This document shows, in pieces, positions 8,642 through 17,347 of a DNA stretch of 64,000 nt (within the stretch, counting starts at the first letter, position 1; each line of letters starts with the position of its first letter). The position numbers and the translations under genes are program-made. The notes under the pieces were generated by a model that did not search any database, was not told the origin of the DNA, and saw only the letters and a list, made by a program, of their open reading frames with translations. Source of the DNA: Regnicoccus frigidus (GTDB taxonomy: Bacteria; Cyanobacteriota; Cyanobacteriia; PCC-6307; Cyanobiaceae); assembly GCA_025194985.1 (NCBI GenBank), contig JAOANE010000047.1, positions 1 through 64,000 of the forward strand, given 5' to 3'.

Positions 8642-9427
8642 ATGAACGACCTGGACACCTGGGATCAGCTGCTTCGCCTGCATGTGGATCAAGCCGGCAG
8701 GGTGGATTACGCCGGCTGGCTCAGCCACCATCCCCACACCCTGAGCCACTGGCTGGCTGCACAGACAGCCGAAACCGATGGACGCCAGGAGCATCTGGCC
8801 CACTGGATCAACCTTTACAACGCCTTCACCATCCAGGCCGTGCTCAAGGCCTACCCGATCGCCTCGATCCGCCCGACGCTGCTGGGCCTGCCGAACTGGA
8901 TCGGCTTTCTGGCCTTCTTTCAACGCAAGCGACACAGGCTTGCGAAGCAATGGATCAGTCTGGCCTGGATTGAGAACCGGATGTTGCGTCAGCAGGGCGA
9001 TCCACGCATTCACTTCGCCATCGTCTGCGCGTCATTGGGCTGCCCGTTGCTGCGCAACGAGGCCTACCGGCCCGAGCTGGTGGAGCAACAACTGGACGAC
9101 GACCTGAAGCGCTTTGTCAACAATCCAAGCAAGGTGCGTTATGATCCAGAACAGAACATTCTATTTTGCAGCAAGATTTTTCAGTGGTACAAAGCCGATT
9201 TTCTTGACGAACATACTTCGCTATCGCATTACATCTTGCCCCATCTGACAACAAGCTCCAAGCCCATCAACAAACAAAATGCTGAATTAAATTCTCAGCC
9301 AAGCACGGAGACAAAGACTGAGCCAAGTATAGAGACCACAAACAAGCCAAGGAGTCACCAAAACAATGAGCCACACCTGTCCTTTCTCCCCTATGACTGG
9401 AGCCTGAATCAGCGAATGTCTTCATAG
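8642..9427 (+). CDS. DUF547 domain protein with Thr/Glu-rich insert
   Basis: A 261-residue DUF547 protein. Recognisable blocks are VDYAGW, HWINLYNAFTIQAVL, IENRMLRQQGDPRIHFAIVCASLGCP, and the final FLPYDWSLN. DUF547 has no proven activity; the conserved Asn, Arg-His, Cys and terminal Asp-Trp are all present. No signal peptide is visible from ATG 8642 (MNDLDTWD). Unlike the second copy at 49.7 kb, an Asn/Thr/Glu/Ser-rich segment of about 40 residues, with a rough internal repeat of the type PSTETKTEPSIETT, is inserted just before the terminal motif. Base composition falls there. The 3' end overlaps the oppositely oriented glycosyltransferase gene by 19 bases. Confidence 0.85.
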   Translation: MNDLDTWDQLLRLHVDQAGRVDYAGWLSHHPHTLSHWLAAQTAETDGRQEHLAHWINLYNAFTIQAVLKAYPIASIRPTLLGLPNWIGFLAFFQRKRHRLAKQWISLAWIENRMLRQQGDPRIHFAIVCASLGCPLLRNEAYRPELVEQQLDDDLKRFVNNPSKVRYDPEQNILFCSKIFQWYKADFLDEHTSLSHYILPHLTTSSKPINKQNAELNSQPSTETKTEPSIETTNKPRSHQNNEPHLSFLPYDWSLNQRMSS

Positions 9428-10140
9428 AAGCGCTTCATCCGGCCTGGTGGCATGCCAAGGCCCCAGAGAATACCAATGGAGAGATACATCACAACGGCTT
9501 TACAGGTTCCCCACTGCCGAACCCGCCGGTCTGAACTGAACACCACCCGGCGGATCAGTTTGATCCTCCCCCTTTTCAGCAACTTGAAGCAAAGATCCCC
9601 ATCTTCCAGAAGTGGAAGCGATTCATTGAAGCCCCCAACACTCCAGAATGTGTCACGCCGGGTGATCATCACCTGATCACCGAACAGAAGCCGGAACCCC
9701 CTAAGGAACAGATGGGGGCGAAACAGAAGCGGCGCCCCATGGGTTTTCAGCAGGTTCAGAGTGGAAATCAACCAGCGGGTCTTGCCATCAGACCGCATCA
9801 ACGACACGAAGCCAGCGCAGGCGATTGAATCATCCGCCAAGGCACCCCTGGCCACGCTCACCAGATCGGTGGGGATGCGGGTGTCGGCATGGAGAAAACA
9901 GAGGAGGGTGCCGCTGGCACGGCGGGCACCTTCGTTCATCTGAATGGCCCTGCCGGCCGTTGAGGTCTGTACAACTGTGATCCCCGCTCCATGGGCGATG
10001 GTTGTGGTGGTGTCCGTGCTGCCTCCATCCACCACCACCACGTCCCAGGCTGGCGGGTTGAGGGCCTGCACCGTGCGCAGGATGCCGAGAAGCCAAGCCT
10101 CCTCATTCAGGGTTGGAATGATGATCGAGAGACGCTCCAT
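9409..10140 (-). CDS. Glycosyltransferase family 2, TIGR04283 type (rSAM-associated)
   Basis: A 243-residue GT-A fold enzyme: LSIIIPTLNEE at the N terminus, VVVDGGSTDTT, then the diagnostic GRAIQMNEGARRASG and FLHADTRIP, and a late EDGDLC. This matches the 'transferase 2, rSAM/selenodomain-associated' family. It would transfer a sugar from a nucleotide donor; the acceptor is unknown. A C-terminal hydrophobic stretch around YLSIGILWGLGMPPG may dock it on the membrane. ATG 10140 is preferred to GTG 10146. A second family member is at 46.8 kb, near ArsS, and both copies sit next to a DUF547 gene. Confidence 0.9.
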   Translation of the reverse strand: MERLSIIIPTLNEEAWLLGILRTVQALNPPAWDVVVVDGGSTDTTTTIAHGAGITVVQTSTAGRAIQMNEGARRASGTLLCFLHADTRIPTDLVSVARGALADDSIACAGFVSLMRSDGKTRWLISTLNLLKTHGAPLLFRPHLFLRGFRLLFGDQVMITRRDTFWSVGGFNESLPLLEDGDLCFKLLKRGRIKLIRRVVFSSDRRVRQWGTCKAVVMYLSIGILWGLGMPPGRMKRFYEDIR

Positions 10141-10149
10141 CGCCACTGC

Positions 10150-11310
10150 CTAGGAGCTGGTTGCCAGGCCAAAACAACAACGGAGTGGACCGAGTCGCCG
10201 GATGATGCCCTCGTACACAGCAAAACTCAACAGCAGGGAAAGAATACAGATGATCAGAAACTTGGCTGTGATGCCAAGCTCAAGCGGCACCACAAACCAG
10301 GCCACCACCACCAGCAGCGGCTGATGAACCAGGTAGAGCGGCAGCGCGGCCCCACGTCCATAGCGAAGGATGGGATGGGGGGCTATCAGGAAGCGGCGCG
10401 CCAACGCCAACGCAGCCAACACGGCGATCCAGCTGTTAAAACCACGGAAAGCCTGGACAAGAATGAATGCCATCGAATAGCCAGACGGCGGCATCGATGG
10501 ACTGAGCCCTAACCACACAACGCTCGCCATGCAGGGAACAGCAAGGCTGAGGATCGTCCATCTCTGCTTGTCCAGCACAAGCAAGAAGCCTGGCTGGCAA
10601 CAGAATAAATAGCCGTAAAAGAAATAAAGAAGATAAAGCGTCAGATTGGCCCAGTCGTCATAAACGTTCTGGAAGCCCGGCCAACCCGGACGCAACAGGG
10701 CTTCTGACAGCATCAGCGGCAGAGCCAAGAGCAGGAGCGAAGACCATGACACTGGCCAGGACATCAAGAGTGAAAGACGGCCATGGCTGCGATCATGCTG
10801 CAGCCATAACAGCACCGGAAGGCAGAGGAGCGAGATCACCAACAGATAAGCCAGAAACCAGAGATGGGCCCACTCAAAATGACCGACTGGCCGAATTCCA
10901 TCAAAAAAGTGGGGATAAAACTGCAGGTAGTTCTGGTTCGATCCCGTGTCCTGCAGCTCGTGCAGATAAACCTGTGGAGGCACCAGCAACAGAATGCCAA
11001 CCAGCAGGGGAACAAGCAACCGCCGCAGGCGTTCCCGCAGGTAGCGCGCAGGGCTGCGCAGCTGCAGGGAGTGCCAGCAGGCAGAGCCAGCCAGAAAGAA
11101 CAACAACGGCATGTGCCATTGATACAGGAACTGAACCAGGCCAGCCAAGGCTGCACTCTTTTGGGGGTTGACCACATAGAAGACACCGAGTTCTCCGGTG
11201 TAGAATACGGCCGCTGCATGGAACGGGATCAACAACAACACGGCGATCAGCCTGGCCCAGTCAAGAGCCTGTGATCGCTCAGGTGTGTGGCTTGCCTGGC
11301 TGCTGATCAT
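10150..11310 (-). CDS. Acyltransferase family 3 (OpgC/OafA-like) membrane protein
   Basis: A 386-residue polytopic membrane protein. The N terminus QALDWARLIAVLLLIPFHAAAVFY carries the family R...H pattern, and further segments include HMPLLFFLAGSACWHSLQL and HLWFLAYLLVISLL, as in acyltransferase-3 proteins that O-acylate sugars or glucans at the membrane. It lies 9 bases upstream of the glycosyltransferase gene on the same strand, so the two are likely co-transcribed and may modify the same glycoconjugate. The acyl donor and acceptor cannot be told from sequence. ATG 11310 is the first codon of a long frame; base composition is lower in GC than the housekeeping genes around it. Confidence 0.88.
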   Translation of the reverse strand: MISSQASHTPERSQALDWARLIAVLLLIPFHAAAVFYTGELGVFYVVNPQKSAALAGLVQFLYQWHMPLLFFLAGSACWHSLQLRSPARYLRERLRRLLVPLLVGILLLVPPQVYLHELQDTGSNQNYLQFYPHFFDGIRPVGHFEWAHLWFLAYLLVISLLCLPVLLWLQHDRSHGRLSLLMSWPVSWSSLLLLALPLMLSEALLRPGWPGFQNVYDDWANLTLYLLYFFYGYLFCCQPGFLLVLDKQRWTILSLAVPCMASVVWLGLSPSMPPSGYSMAFILVQAFRGFNSWIAVLAALALARRFLIAPHPILRYGRGAALPLYLVHQPLLVVVAWFVVPLELGITAKFLIICILSLLLSFAVYEGIIRRLGPLRCCFGLATSS

Positions 11311-11922
11311 GAGTGCGTGATCATGGGCATGGCCCTAGAAGCCTGGAAGAACAATTCAAGAAGAAAAGTTATCACTTGAGCAAGGGAACACTATCGCCAT
11401 AAAGATGATCTCGACAGCGATCTTTCTGTTACGAAGACGCTCAAAGTCAATGAACCAACACGTGAGCTGATGAGTCGGCTGGCTTCCCAAACAACTGCAA
11501 GTGCCTGCTCAATCTTCTCTTTCATTCCCGCCTGACTGAGCCTAGCAAGCCAAACAGCATGACTTGCCCATTCGCCATGAATGCTAGGTGCTCATTGCCA
11601 TGAATCCTTTCTTTCAGCCAGATTTCGATCCAACTGATTTTTTTCAGCTTACTGCCATGGGGCGTGCCGATGACCCTCGTGGTCTACAACAGAGAAGATC
11701 ATCGAGGAGATCGAAATACTCATAGTGCAGATTTTTATGGATGTTTCTATCTATCACAGGTTGCCAGCTTCTTGCTTTGGCTAGCATTTTGATGCAGCAC
11801 AGGTCATCCACTAGTTGCCATGACTGGCGATTGAGTGCAATCCTGAAAATGTCCATTTCCGAACCTAAAGACGAAATAGCACTACTAGGGTCTGGTTGAT
11901 TCAGATCGAGAGATTGTTGATC
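11311..11922. other. Low-GC stretch without a convincing gene
   Basis: About 610 bases between the acyltransferase and the exported beta-barrel-like gene. The composition is clearly more A+T-rich than neighbours. Two short frames exist: a 41-codon plus-strand frame at 11600-11725 (starting MNPFFQPDFDPTDFF) and a 70-codon minus-strand frame at 11644-11856 (starting MDIFRIALNRQSW). They overlap each other on opposite strands, so at most one is real and neither resembles a family I know. The left part should hold the promoter of the acyltransferase operon and the right part that of the gene at 11923. Confidence 0.5.
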
Positions 11923-12936
11923 ATGCGTTTGGATTATGGCTCGCTGGCCGGGGCTTTCGTGGGAGCCATCGTGGCCGCTTGGGGATCTGCGACGCAGGCG
12001 GAACAGCTGATGGATCAGTGCTTCGAAAACCTTGCAGTTCGTAGTGGGCAGGCCCATCAACGATCCTCAGTCGAGGCAGCCATCGATCTGACATCCTGTG
12101 AACTGACTCTTGGCGAAACGCAACAAGCCATTCGATTGCCCCAGCACGCTCAAGCCGAGCCTGCAAAAGCTTCCGATGAAATGCCCGCAAGCCCAGGGGG
12201 CACGGAGGATCTCGCCAAACAATCTCAGAATCCGATTGCCAATCTCATCAGCCTGCCCATCGAATTCAATACCATCTCGGGAGTAGGCCTTTCAGAGGCC
12301 CGATCACTGAACATTGTCTCCTTCAAGCCGGTCATTCCAGCGAAGCTGGGCAGCAGTGGTTGGAGCCTGATTACGCGCACGATCATTCCATTCGTGAATG
12401 CTCCCACCTCTGACACGGGCCGGCAAGCCATCACCGGTATCGGAGACATCAACCCCCAATTCTTCTTCGTTCCCGAAAGCAAAAATGGCCTCACCTGGGG
12501 GGTCGGTCCCGTGCTGACACTGCCCACAGCCAGCAACGAGCAGTTGGGGTCAGGGAAATGGAGTGGGGGGCCCGGGGCGGTCGTGGTCGTCACGACCGAC
12601 AACCTGGTCTTCGGAGCCGTCGCCAACAACCAGTGGTCCTTTGCCGGCTCCAGCCGTCGTGACGAGGTCAACAGCTTGCTTATACAGCCCTTCTTGAATG
12701 TCAACCTTGATGGAGGTTGGTACCTGGTGTCGTCGCCGGTGATCACCGCCAACTGGCAAAACTCCGATCAGCAGGGACAATGGACCGTGCCCATCGGCGG
12801 CGGATTCGGTCGGGTGTTCCCGATTGGTACCCAACAGGTGAACGCCACCCTGCAGGCCTACTGGAATGCGGCCAAACCCGAGGGCGAGGGGACCTGGTCT
12901 GCCCGTGCCCAGATCACCTTTCTATTCCCACGCTGA
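11923..12936 (+). CDS. Exported beta-barrel-like protein (bacterial 'neuromedin U' annotation family)
   Basis: A 337-residue exported protein. The signal peptide runs from MRLDYGSLAGAFVGAIVAAW to about ATQA. After a variable region of roughly 75 residues, the conserved portion begins at SQNPIANLISLPIEFN and continues with VIPAKLGSSGWSLITRTIIPFV, GIGDINPQFFF, GLTWGVGPVLTLPTAS and WTVPIGGGFGRVF, closing with the aromatic end ARAQITFLFPR typical of an outer-membrane barrel. Databases often mislabel these as neuromedin U; true function is unknown. The frame can open at TTG 11896, but ATG 11923 has a GAGAGA ribosome site about 9 bases ahead and places the signal peptide at the terminus. Confidence 0.8.
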   Translation: MRLDYGSLAGAFVGAIVAAWGSATQAEQLMDQCFENLAVRSGQAHQRSSVEAAIDLTSCELTLGETQQAIRLPQHAQAEPAKASDEMPASPGGTEDLAKQSQNPIANLISLPIEFNTISGVGLSEARSLNIVSFKPVIPAKLGSSGWSLITRTIIPFVNAPTSDTGRQAITGIGDINPQFFFVPESKNGLTWGVGPVLTLPTASNEQLGSGKWSGGPGAVVVVTTDNLVFGAVANNQWSFAGSSRRDEVNSLLIQPFLNVNLDGGWYLVSSPVITANWQNSDQQGQWTVPIGGGFGRVFPIGTQQVNATLQAYWNAAKPEGEGTWSARAQITFLFPR

Positions 12937-12959
12937 AGCCGGGCGAGAGCGGTGTGGAG

Positions 12960-13823
12960 TCAGGCCGTTGTTCGAGCCGGCAGCAGCTTCAGAAACAACG
13001 TGGAGAGCAGAATGCTGACCAAGGTGTAAGTGAGAACAGCAGGGATCAGTCCTTTGATGGCGGATCCGTAGACCACCGCCAGCTGGGCAGCCAGGCCCAG
13101 ATTCCTGGTGCAGGTCACCAGCGCCACGGTTCGTTGCTTGTCAGCATCCCTCTCGGCCAGGCCGTAGCCGATGGCCAGGCTGATCGCCACCATCAAGGCC
13201 ATCGCCACCAGGGCCGCCAGATTCCCGGCCAGAAAGGGGAACAGGCTGCTGCTGGTGATCACCAGCAGCAGCACGACCACAAGCAACAACAAGGCCGTGG
13301 CCACTTGATTGATCACGCCACTCCAGCGCTCACCCCAGGCAGGCTTCCAGGCCTTCAGCAACAGGCCGGCCGCCAGCGGAAACAACTGCACCCTCGTGAC
13401 CTGCAGCGCCACCTCAGCCGGTGTGATGTCCCAGCCATCCACCGGATTGACCCGGGTGAACAGCTCCACCATCAACGGGACCGAAACGATCGCCAGGATC
13501 GCCGCCGAAACCTGGATGCAGGCCGCCAGCTCGGGTGAACTGCCCGGGGAGCTCACGCGTCTCAGCGCCAATGGGGCACTGGGGCAGATCACCATCAAGG
13601 CGATGGCAAACCTGGCCGGGGAGGAGAGATCGGCCGTCAGAGGCAGCTCCAGAAGCAGGAGACCTGCCAGGGGCACCAACAGGCAGGTGCCCACCAAAAT
13701 CCGTGCCATCACCCCGGGGTGCTGGCGCAGGACAGCAAAGGAGGAGGGTTTGAGCCCAAGGCCAAGGGCAAACATCACCGTGAAGATGGCGACACTGACC
13801 AACAGAGCAACGATGGGCGGCAT
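12960..13823 (-). CDS. Bile acid:sodium symporter (BASS/SBF) family transporter
   Basis: A 287-residue membrane protein with about nine hydrophobic segments. Conserved elements include FALGLGLKPSSFAVLRQHPG at the start, VICPSAPLALRRVSS, and ALVTCTRNLGLAAQLAVVYG, the crossing-region motif of the BASS family. Such proteins import organic anions with Na+; in cyanobacteria and plastids known substrates include pyruvate and bicarbonate (SbtA is a different family). The substrate here is not determinable. It is convergent with the preceding exported protein and lies upstream of nothing on its own strand; DUF202 and DUF1622 genes precede it by about 60 bases and may share the transcript. Confidence 0.87.
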   Translation of the reverse strand: MPPIVALLVSVAIFTVMFALGLGLKPSSFAVLRQHPGVMARILVGTCLLVPLAGLLLLELPLTADLSSPARFAIALMVICPSAPLALRRVSSPGSSPELAACIQVSAAILAIVSVPLMVELFTRVNPVDGWDITPAEVALQVTRVQLFPLAAGLLLKAWKPAWGERWSGVINQVATALLLLVVVLLLVITSSSLFPFLAGNLAALVAMALMVAISLAIGYGLAERDADKQRTVALVTCTRNLGLAAQLAVVYGSAIKGLIPAVLTYTLVSILLSTLFLKLLPARTTA

Positions 13824-13880
13824 TGGAGTCAGCGGAAGTTCAAGAGCAGAGCAGCGCAGCCATGGACCCTGATGCGAGCC

Positions 13881-14267
13881 TCAGGATCCAGACGCTCCCA
13901 TGATCAGCAGCGACAACGCCACAATGCCGATCAGGGTGAGCGCAATGGCTGTGAAAATCGTGATGGAGGTCTGATCGATGTAGACAAAATCATCACGCTT
14001 CAGCTGCCTCAAGGTGCGCAGGTGCTGGCGGGTTGCCGCCGACATCGAAACGATGCCGATCAGCACGAATCCAATCGCCACCAGCCTCACACTCAGGCCA
14101 GCCTGGGAACTGCCCTCAAAGCGACTGGCGTTGATGGCGCCGACGATCTTGTCGAGACCGAAGCCGAAGCTGATCAGCGAGAGGCTGGTGCGGATCCAGG
14201 CCATCATCGTGCGCTCGGCCGCCGCCCGGCTGCGCTCTTTGGCCAGTTCGTTGTTGAGGTTGCCCAT
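13881..14267 (-). CDS. DUF202 (YidH-like) membrane protein
   Basis: A 128-residue protein with the DUF202 N-terminal signature LAKERSRAAAERTMMAWIRTSLSLISFGFGLDK followed by two further membrane helices, three in all. Biochemical role is unknown in the family. ATG 14267 is used instead of TTG 14270; it shares its A with the stop of the upstream DUF1622 gene (TGATG), which strongly suggests translational coupling of the two small membrane proteins. Confidence 0.85.
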   Translation of the reverse strand: MGNLNNELAKERSRAAAERTMMAWIRTSLSLISFGFGLDKIVGAINASRFEGSSQAGLSVRLVAIGFVLIGIVSMSAATRQHLRTLRQLKRDDFVYIDQTSITIFTAIALTLIGIVALSLLIMGASGS

Positions 14268-14695
14268 CAATCTGAGTGTTCACGAAGGCTGTCGGAAGGA
14301 ATGTCGCCGGCTGCGGAGTGGGCCTGTCTGCGTTTCTGCCCATCCTCCAACTTCTGCTCGGTTTCCACCTCCCGGGCCAGAAAAACATTGAGGAAGGTGC
14401 GAATCACCGCCACCACCCCTAACTGGATCAGGTTCTGATTCGAGGGTGAGGTGGTCGTGGCCACGATGTCGGCGGCCAGCTGAAACTCCAGCGCCATCGA
14501 CAACCAGCTGCCGAAGGTCAGGCGGATGGCATTGAAGGGCCGCGGCTGGCGATAGCCTCGCTGGCGCAAGCGCAGGGCCTGGCTGACGGTGACGACCAGG
14601 CCGATCGCCACGCACACCACCGACAGGCCTTCAAGCAGCAGGCGCAGGCCACCGGCCAAGCCGTCGATCCACTCGGCGAACAGGCCTGCTTCCAT
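14267..14695 (-). CDS. DUF1622 membrane protein
   Basis: A 142-residue protein with two predicted membrane helices. The DUF1622 core is visible: LEGLSVVCVAIGLVVTVSQAL, then FGSWLSMALEFQLAADIVATT and the closing VVAVIRTFLNVFLAREVE. The family is of unknown function and is common in cyanobacteria as a small integral membrane protein. It is sandwiched tightly between the formylglycine-generating enzyme gene upstream (3 bases) and the DUF202 gene downstream (1-base overlap), so all three are probably transcribed together. The C-terminal 25 residues are charged and probably cytosolic. Confidence 0.85.
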   Translation of the reverse strand: MEAGLFAEWIDGLAGGLRLLLEGLSVVCVAIGLVVTVSQALRLRQRGYRQPRPFNAIRLTFGSWLSMALEFQLAADIVATTTSPSNQNLIQLGVVAVIRTFLNVFLAREVETEQKLEDGQKRRQAHSAAGDIPSDSLREHSD

Positions 14696-14698
14696 CGG

Positions 14699-15709
14699 TC
14701 AGCTCCGCACGATGCAGCGGAAGCCCATGTGGCAGGTGGAGGTGTCGATCCCCTGGGCCATGCGCGCCGCCGGCCGGTAGCGGCGGCAGTAGCTGGGGGC
14801 GCAGAGAAAGGAGCCACCCTTCACCACCTTGCGGGGCAGGCCCAGGTGCTGGGAGGTGGAATCGATGCTGGCCTCACGGCTGCCACCGCGGGGATTGGGG
14901 ATCGTGCAGCAGCCCGGCTTGGCCTCATTCCGGTGGCGTTGCCGCTCGGGGTCGGCGGCGTGGTCTTGGTACCAGTCGTCGGTCCATTCCCAGACATTGC
15001 CGATGCAGTCGAGCAGGCCATAGCCGTTGGCGGGGAACACCCCCACCGGAGAGGTGCGCTCGTAGCCGTCCTGGCGGGTGTTCTGGTGGGGGAATTCACC
15101 CTGCCAGGTGTTGGCCAGCATGCGGCCGCCGGGGTGGAGCTCCGTGCCCCAAGCGAACTCGGCCCGCTCCAGCCCCCCACGGGCAGCCCGCTCCCACTCC
15201 GCCTCGCTGGGGAGCTGCTTCCCACTCCAGGCGGCGTAGGCCTGGGCATCTTCGAAGGCCACATGCACCACGGGATGGTGCTCGCGACCCTTGATCGAGC
15301 TGCCGGGGCCTTCAGGATGGCGCCAATGAGCTCCGGGGCGATAGACCCACCAGCGGTAGGGATCGCCCTGGCTCACAGACCCCGGCGGGGGGACGAACAC
15401 GATGGAGGCAGGGGCCAGCAGGGCTGCGTCGGCGCCGGGATAGTCAGCGGGATCAGCGGGCCGCTCGGCCAGGGTGCGGTGGCCCGTGGCCTTCACGAAC
15501 TTCTGGAACTGGGCGTTGGTGACCGGCGAGCAGTCGATCCAGAACCCTTCCACGCTCACCCGGTGGGCCGGGGCTTCCTCGGGGTAGTGATCGTCAGATC
15601 CCATTGAGAAGCTGCCGCCCGGAATCCACACCATCCCCCTGGCCGGGGGGCGGCCTGGGCGGCTGGCCCCCGGCAGGGAGGCGGGGGTAGGAGCGGCGGT
15701 CGGGGCCAA
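14699..15709 (-). CDS. Formylglycine-generating enzyme (SUMF1/FGE family)
   Basis: A 336-residue FGE, which oxidises the active-site cysteine of type I sulfatases to formylglycine. It begins GMVWIPGGSFSMGSDDHYPEEAPAHRV, has the family middle QLPSEAEWERAARGG and WEWTDDWY, and retains the two copper-binding active-site cysteines C303 and C308 in SFLCAPSYCRRYR, which separate genuine FGEs from related EgtB/PvdO proteins. Start is TTG 15709 or the internal ATG 15634 directly before VWIPGG. No export signal is clear. The arylsulfatase, its expected client, lies 37 bases upstream on the same strand. Confidence 0.93.
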   Translation of the reverse strand: MAPTAAPTPASLPGASRPGRPPARGMVWIPGGSFSMGSDDHYPEEAPAHRVSVEGFWIDCSPVTNAQFQKFVKATGHRTLAERPADPADYPGADAALLAPASIVFVPPPGSVSQGDPYRWWVYRPGAHWRHPEGPGSSIKGREHHPVVHVAFEDAQAYAAWSGKQLPSEAEWERAARGGLERAEFAWGTELHPGGRMLANTWQGEFPHQNTRQDGYERTSPVGVFPANGYGLLDCIGNVWEWTDDWYQDHAADPERQRHRNEAKPGCCTIPNPRGGSREASIDSTSQHLGLPRKVVKGGSFLCAPSYCRRYRPAARMAQGIDTSTCHMGFRCIVRS

Positions 15710-15746
15710 AAGGACGGGGTGAAAGGGTGATCAGGCGGGGCTGGAC

Positions 15747-17249
15747 TCAGGAACTACCGAGGGTGGAGGTCATCTTCTCGATGGCATCCCCCACCGTGAA
15801 GCTGGCCGCCTTCTGGCGAGGCGGAAACTCCTTGAGGCTTTCCAGTGCCTTGGCCACCCGCGCCTGGGCAGGAATCAACAGGAAGACGTGGTCCAGCATC
15901 CAATCCCAGTAGGTGTTGGAGGTGATGTCGGCCCGCTCGTAGGGATCGGTGAGCAGGTTAAAGATCTTGGGGATGCGCAGAACGGTGAACGGTTCAGCCC
16001 AGATCTGCAGCGTTCCGGTGCAGCGCTGCTCCATGAACACGAACTTCCAGTTGTCATAACGCAGGGCGGTGAGATCGCCATCATCAGAGAAGTAGAAGTA
16101 ATCCACCCGGGGGCTGGTGTCGGTCTTGCCGGTCCAGTAGTCGAGCATGTTGTAGCCATCGAGATGCACCTTGAAGGTCTTGCTGCCCACCGTGTGACCC
16201 TCCAGGCACTTCTGCTTGATGTCCGGTTCCCCGGCGGCGGCCAACAGCGTGGGCAGCCAGTCGAGATGGCTGACGATGCCGGTGAGCAGGCTGCCGGGCT
16301 CGATGTGCCCCGGCCAGCGCACCATCGCGGGTACCCGGTAGGCCCCTTCCCAGTTGGAGTTCTTCTCGTTGCGGAAGGGGGTCATGCCGGCATCGGGCCA
16401 GCTGTTCATGTGCGGCCCGTTGTCGGTGCTGTACATCACGATCGTGTCGTCGGTGATGCCCAGCTCATCCACCAGATCCAGCATCTCACCGATGCAGTTG
16501 TCGTGATAGATCATCACGTCGTGGTATTCCGATTGCCAACGCCCTGACTGGCCAACGTCCTGGGGACGGGCATGGGTGCGGAAGTGCATGTGGGTGGTGT
16601 TGAACCACACGAAGAACGGTTCGCCAGAGGCCACCGCCTCCTTGATGAAGCGCTTGGCCTCCTTCATGAACTCCTCGTCGGCCGTCTCCATTCGCTTCTT
16701 GGTGAGCGGGCCGGTATTTTCGATGCGCTGGGTGCCGTCGCCGTTGGCCCAGCAATGCAACACACCCCGGGGACCGAAATTCTTTTTAAAGTTCGGATAA
16801 TCGGCTTCGGGGGGATAGTCCCGCAGCTCCGGTTCCTCCTCGGCATTGAGGTGATACAGGTTGCCGAAGAACTCATCGAAGCCGTGCATCGTCGGCAGAT
16901 GCTCGTCGCGGTCGCCGAAGTGGTTCTTGCCGAACTGGCCGGTGCGGTAACCCAGGGGCTGAAGCAGTTCGGCGATGGTGGGATCCTCCGCCTGGTAGCC
17001 GGCCTCGGCGCCGGGCAGACCCACCTTGCTGAGGCCGGTGCGGATCACGCTCTGGCCGGAGATAAAAGCAGCCCGACCGGCGGTGCAGCTCTGCTCGGCG
17101 TAGTAGTGGATGAACTTGGCGCCTTCCTTGGCCACCCGATCGATGTTTGGGGTCTGGTACCCCATCAGGCCATCGCTGTAGCAGCTGAGGTTGCTCTGGC
17201 CGATGTCATCGCCCCAGAGAATCAGAACGTTGGGTTGACCGTTGGGCAT
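15747..17249 (-). CDS. Arylsulfatase, formylglycine type
   Basis: A 500-residue alkaline-phosphatase-superfamily sulfatase hydrolysing sulfate esters. The N-terminal metal motif is ILWGDDIGQSN (Asp-Asp), and the modification site is C55-T-A-G-R in SCTAGRA, the C-x-A-x-R variant recognised by FGE. Later motifs include STDNGPHMNSWPD (metal Asp-Asn) and RWPGHI. From ATG 17249 the protein has no signal peptide; an upstream in-frame extension to 17348 would overlap the AraC gene and has no sulfatase similarity. It reads divergently from the AraC-type regulator and is followed by its FGE, so a sulfate-ester scavenging unit is a reasonable inference. Confidence 0.94.
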   Translation of the reverse strand: MPNGQPNVLILWGDDIGQSNLSCYSDGLMGYQTPNIDRVAKEGAKFIHYYAEQSCTAGRAAFISGQSVIRTGLSKVGLPGAEAGYQAEDPTIAELLQPLGYRTGQFGKNHFGDRDEHLPTMHGFDEFFGNLYHLNAEEEPELRDYPPEADYPNFKKNFGPRGVLHCWANGDGTQRIENTGPLTKKRMETADEEFMKEAKRFIKEAVASGEPFFVWFNTTHMHFRTHARPQDVGQSGRWQSEYHDVMIYHDNCIGEMLDLVDELGITDDTIVMYSTDNGPHMNSWPDAGMTPFRNEKNSNWEGAYRVPAMVRWPGHIEPGSLLTGIVSHLDWLPTLLAAAGEPDIKQKCLEGHTVGSKTFKVHLDGYNMLDYWTGKTDTSPRVDYFYFSDDGDLTALRYDNWKFVFMEQRCTGTLQIWAEPFTVLRIPKIFNLLTDPYERADITSNTYWDWMLDHVFLLIPAQARVAKALESLKEFPPRQKAASFTVGDAIEKMTSTLGSS

Positions 17250-17347
17250 GGGTGGCACAAAGAGGCGCAGGAAAGGGCGGGCGATGCCACGCCGAACCAT
17301 TTTGTTGGCCGTGGCAGGCTTGTTCCACTCAAAAAGTGCAAGCGGCA

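Noticed and set aside
7620..8645. 341-codon plus-strand frame
   Set aside because: Antisense to the mechanosensitive-channel-like gene; Gln/His/Arg-rich text without motifs.
11644..11856. 70-codon minus-strand frame starting MDIFRIALNRQSW
   Set aside because: No family match, overlaps another short frame and lies in low-GC DNA where chance frames are common; reported only as part of the gap.
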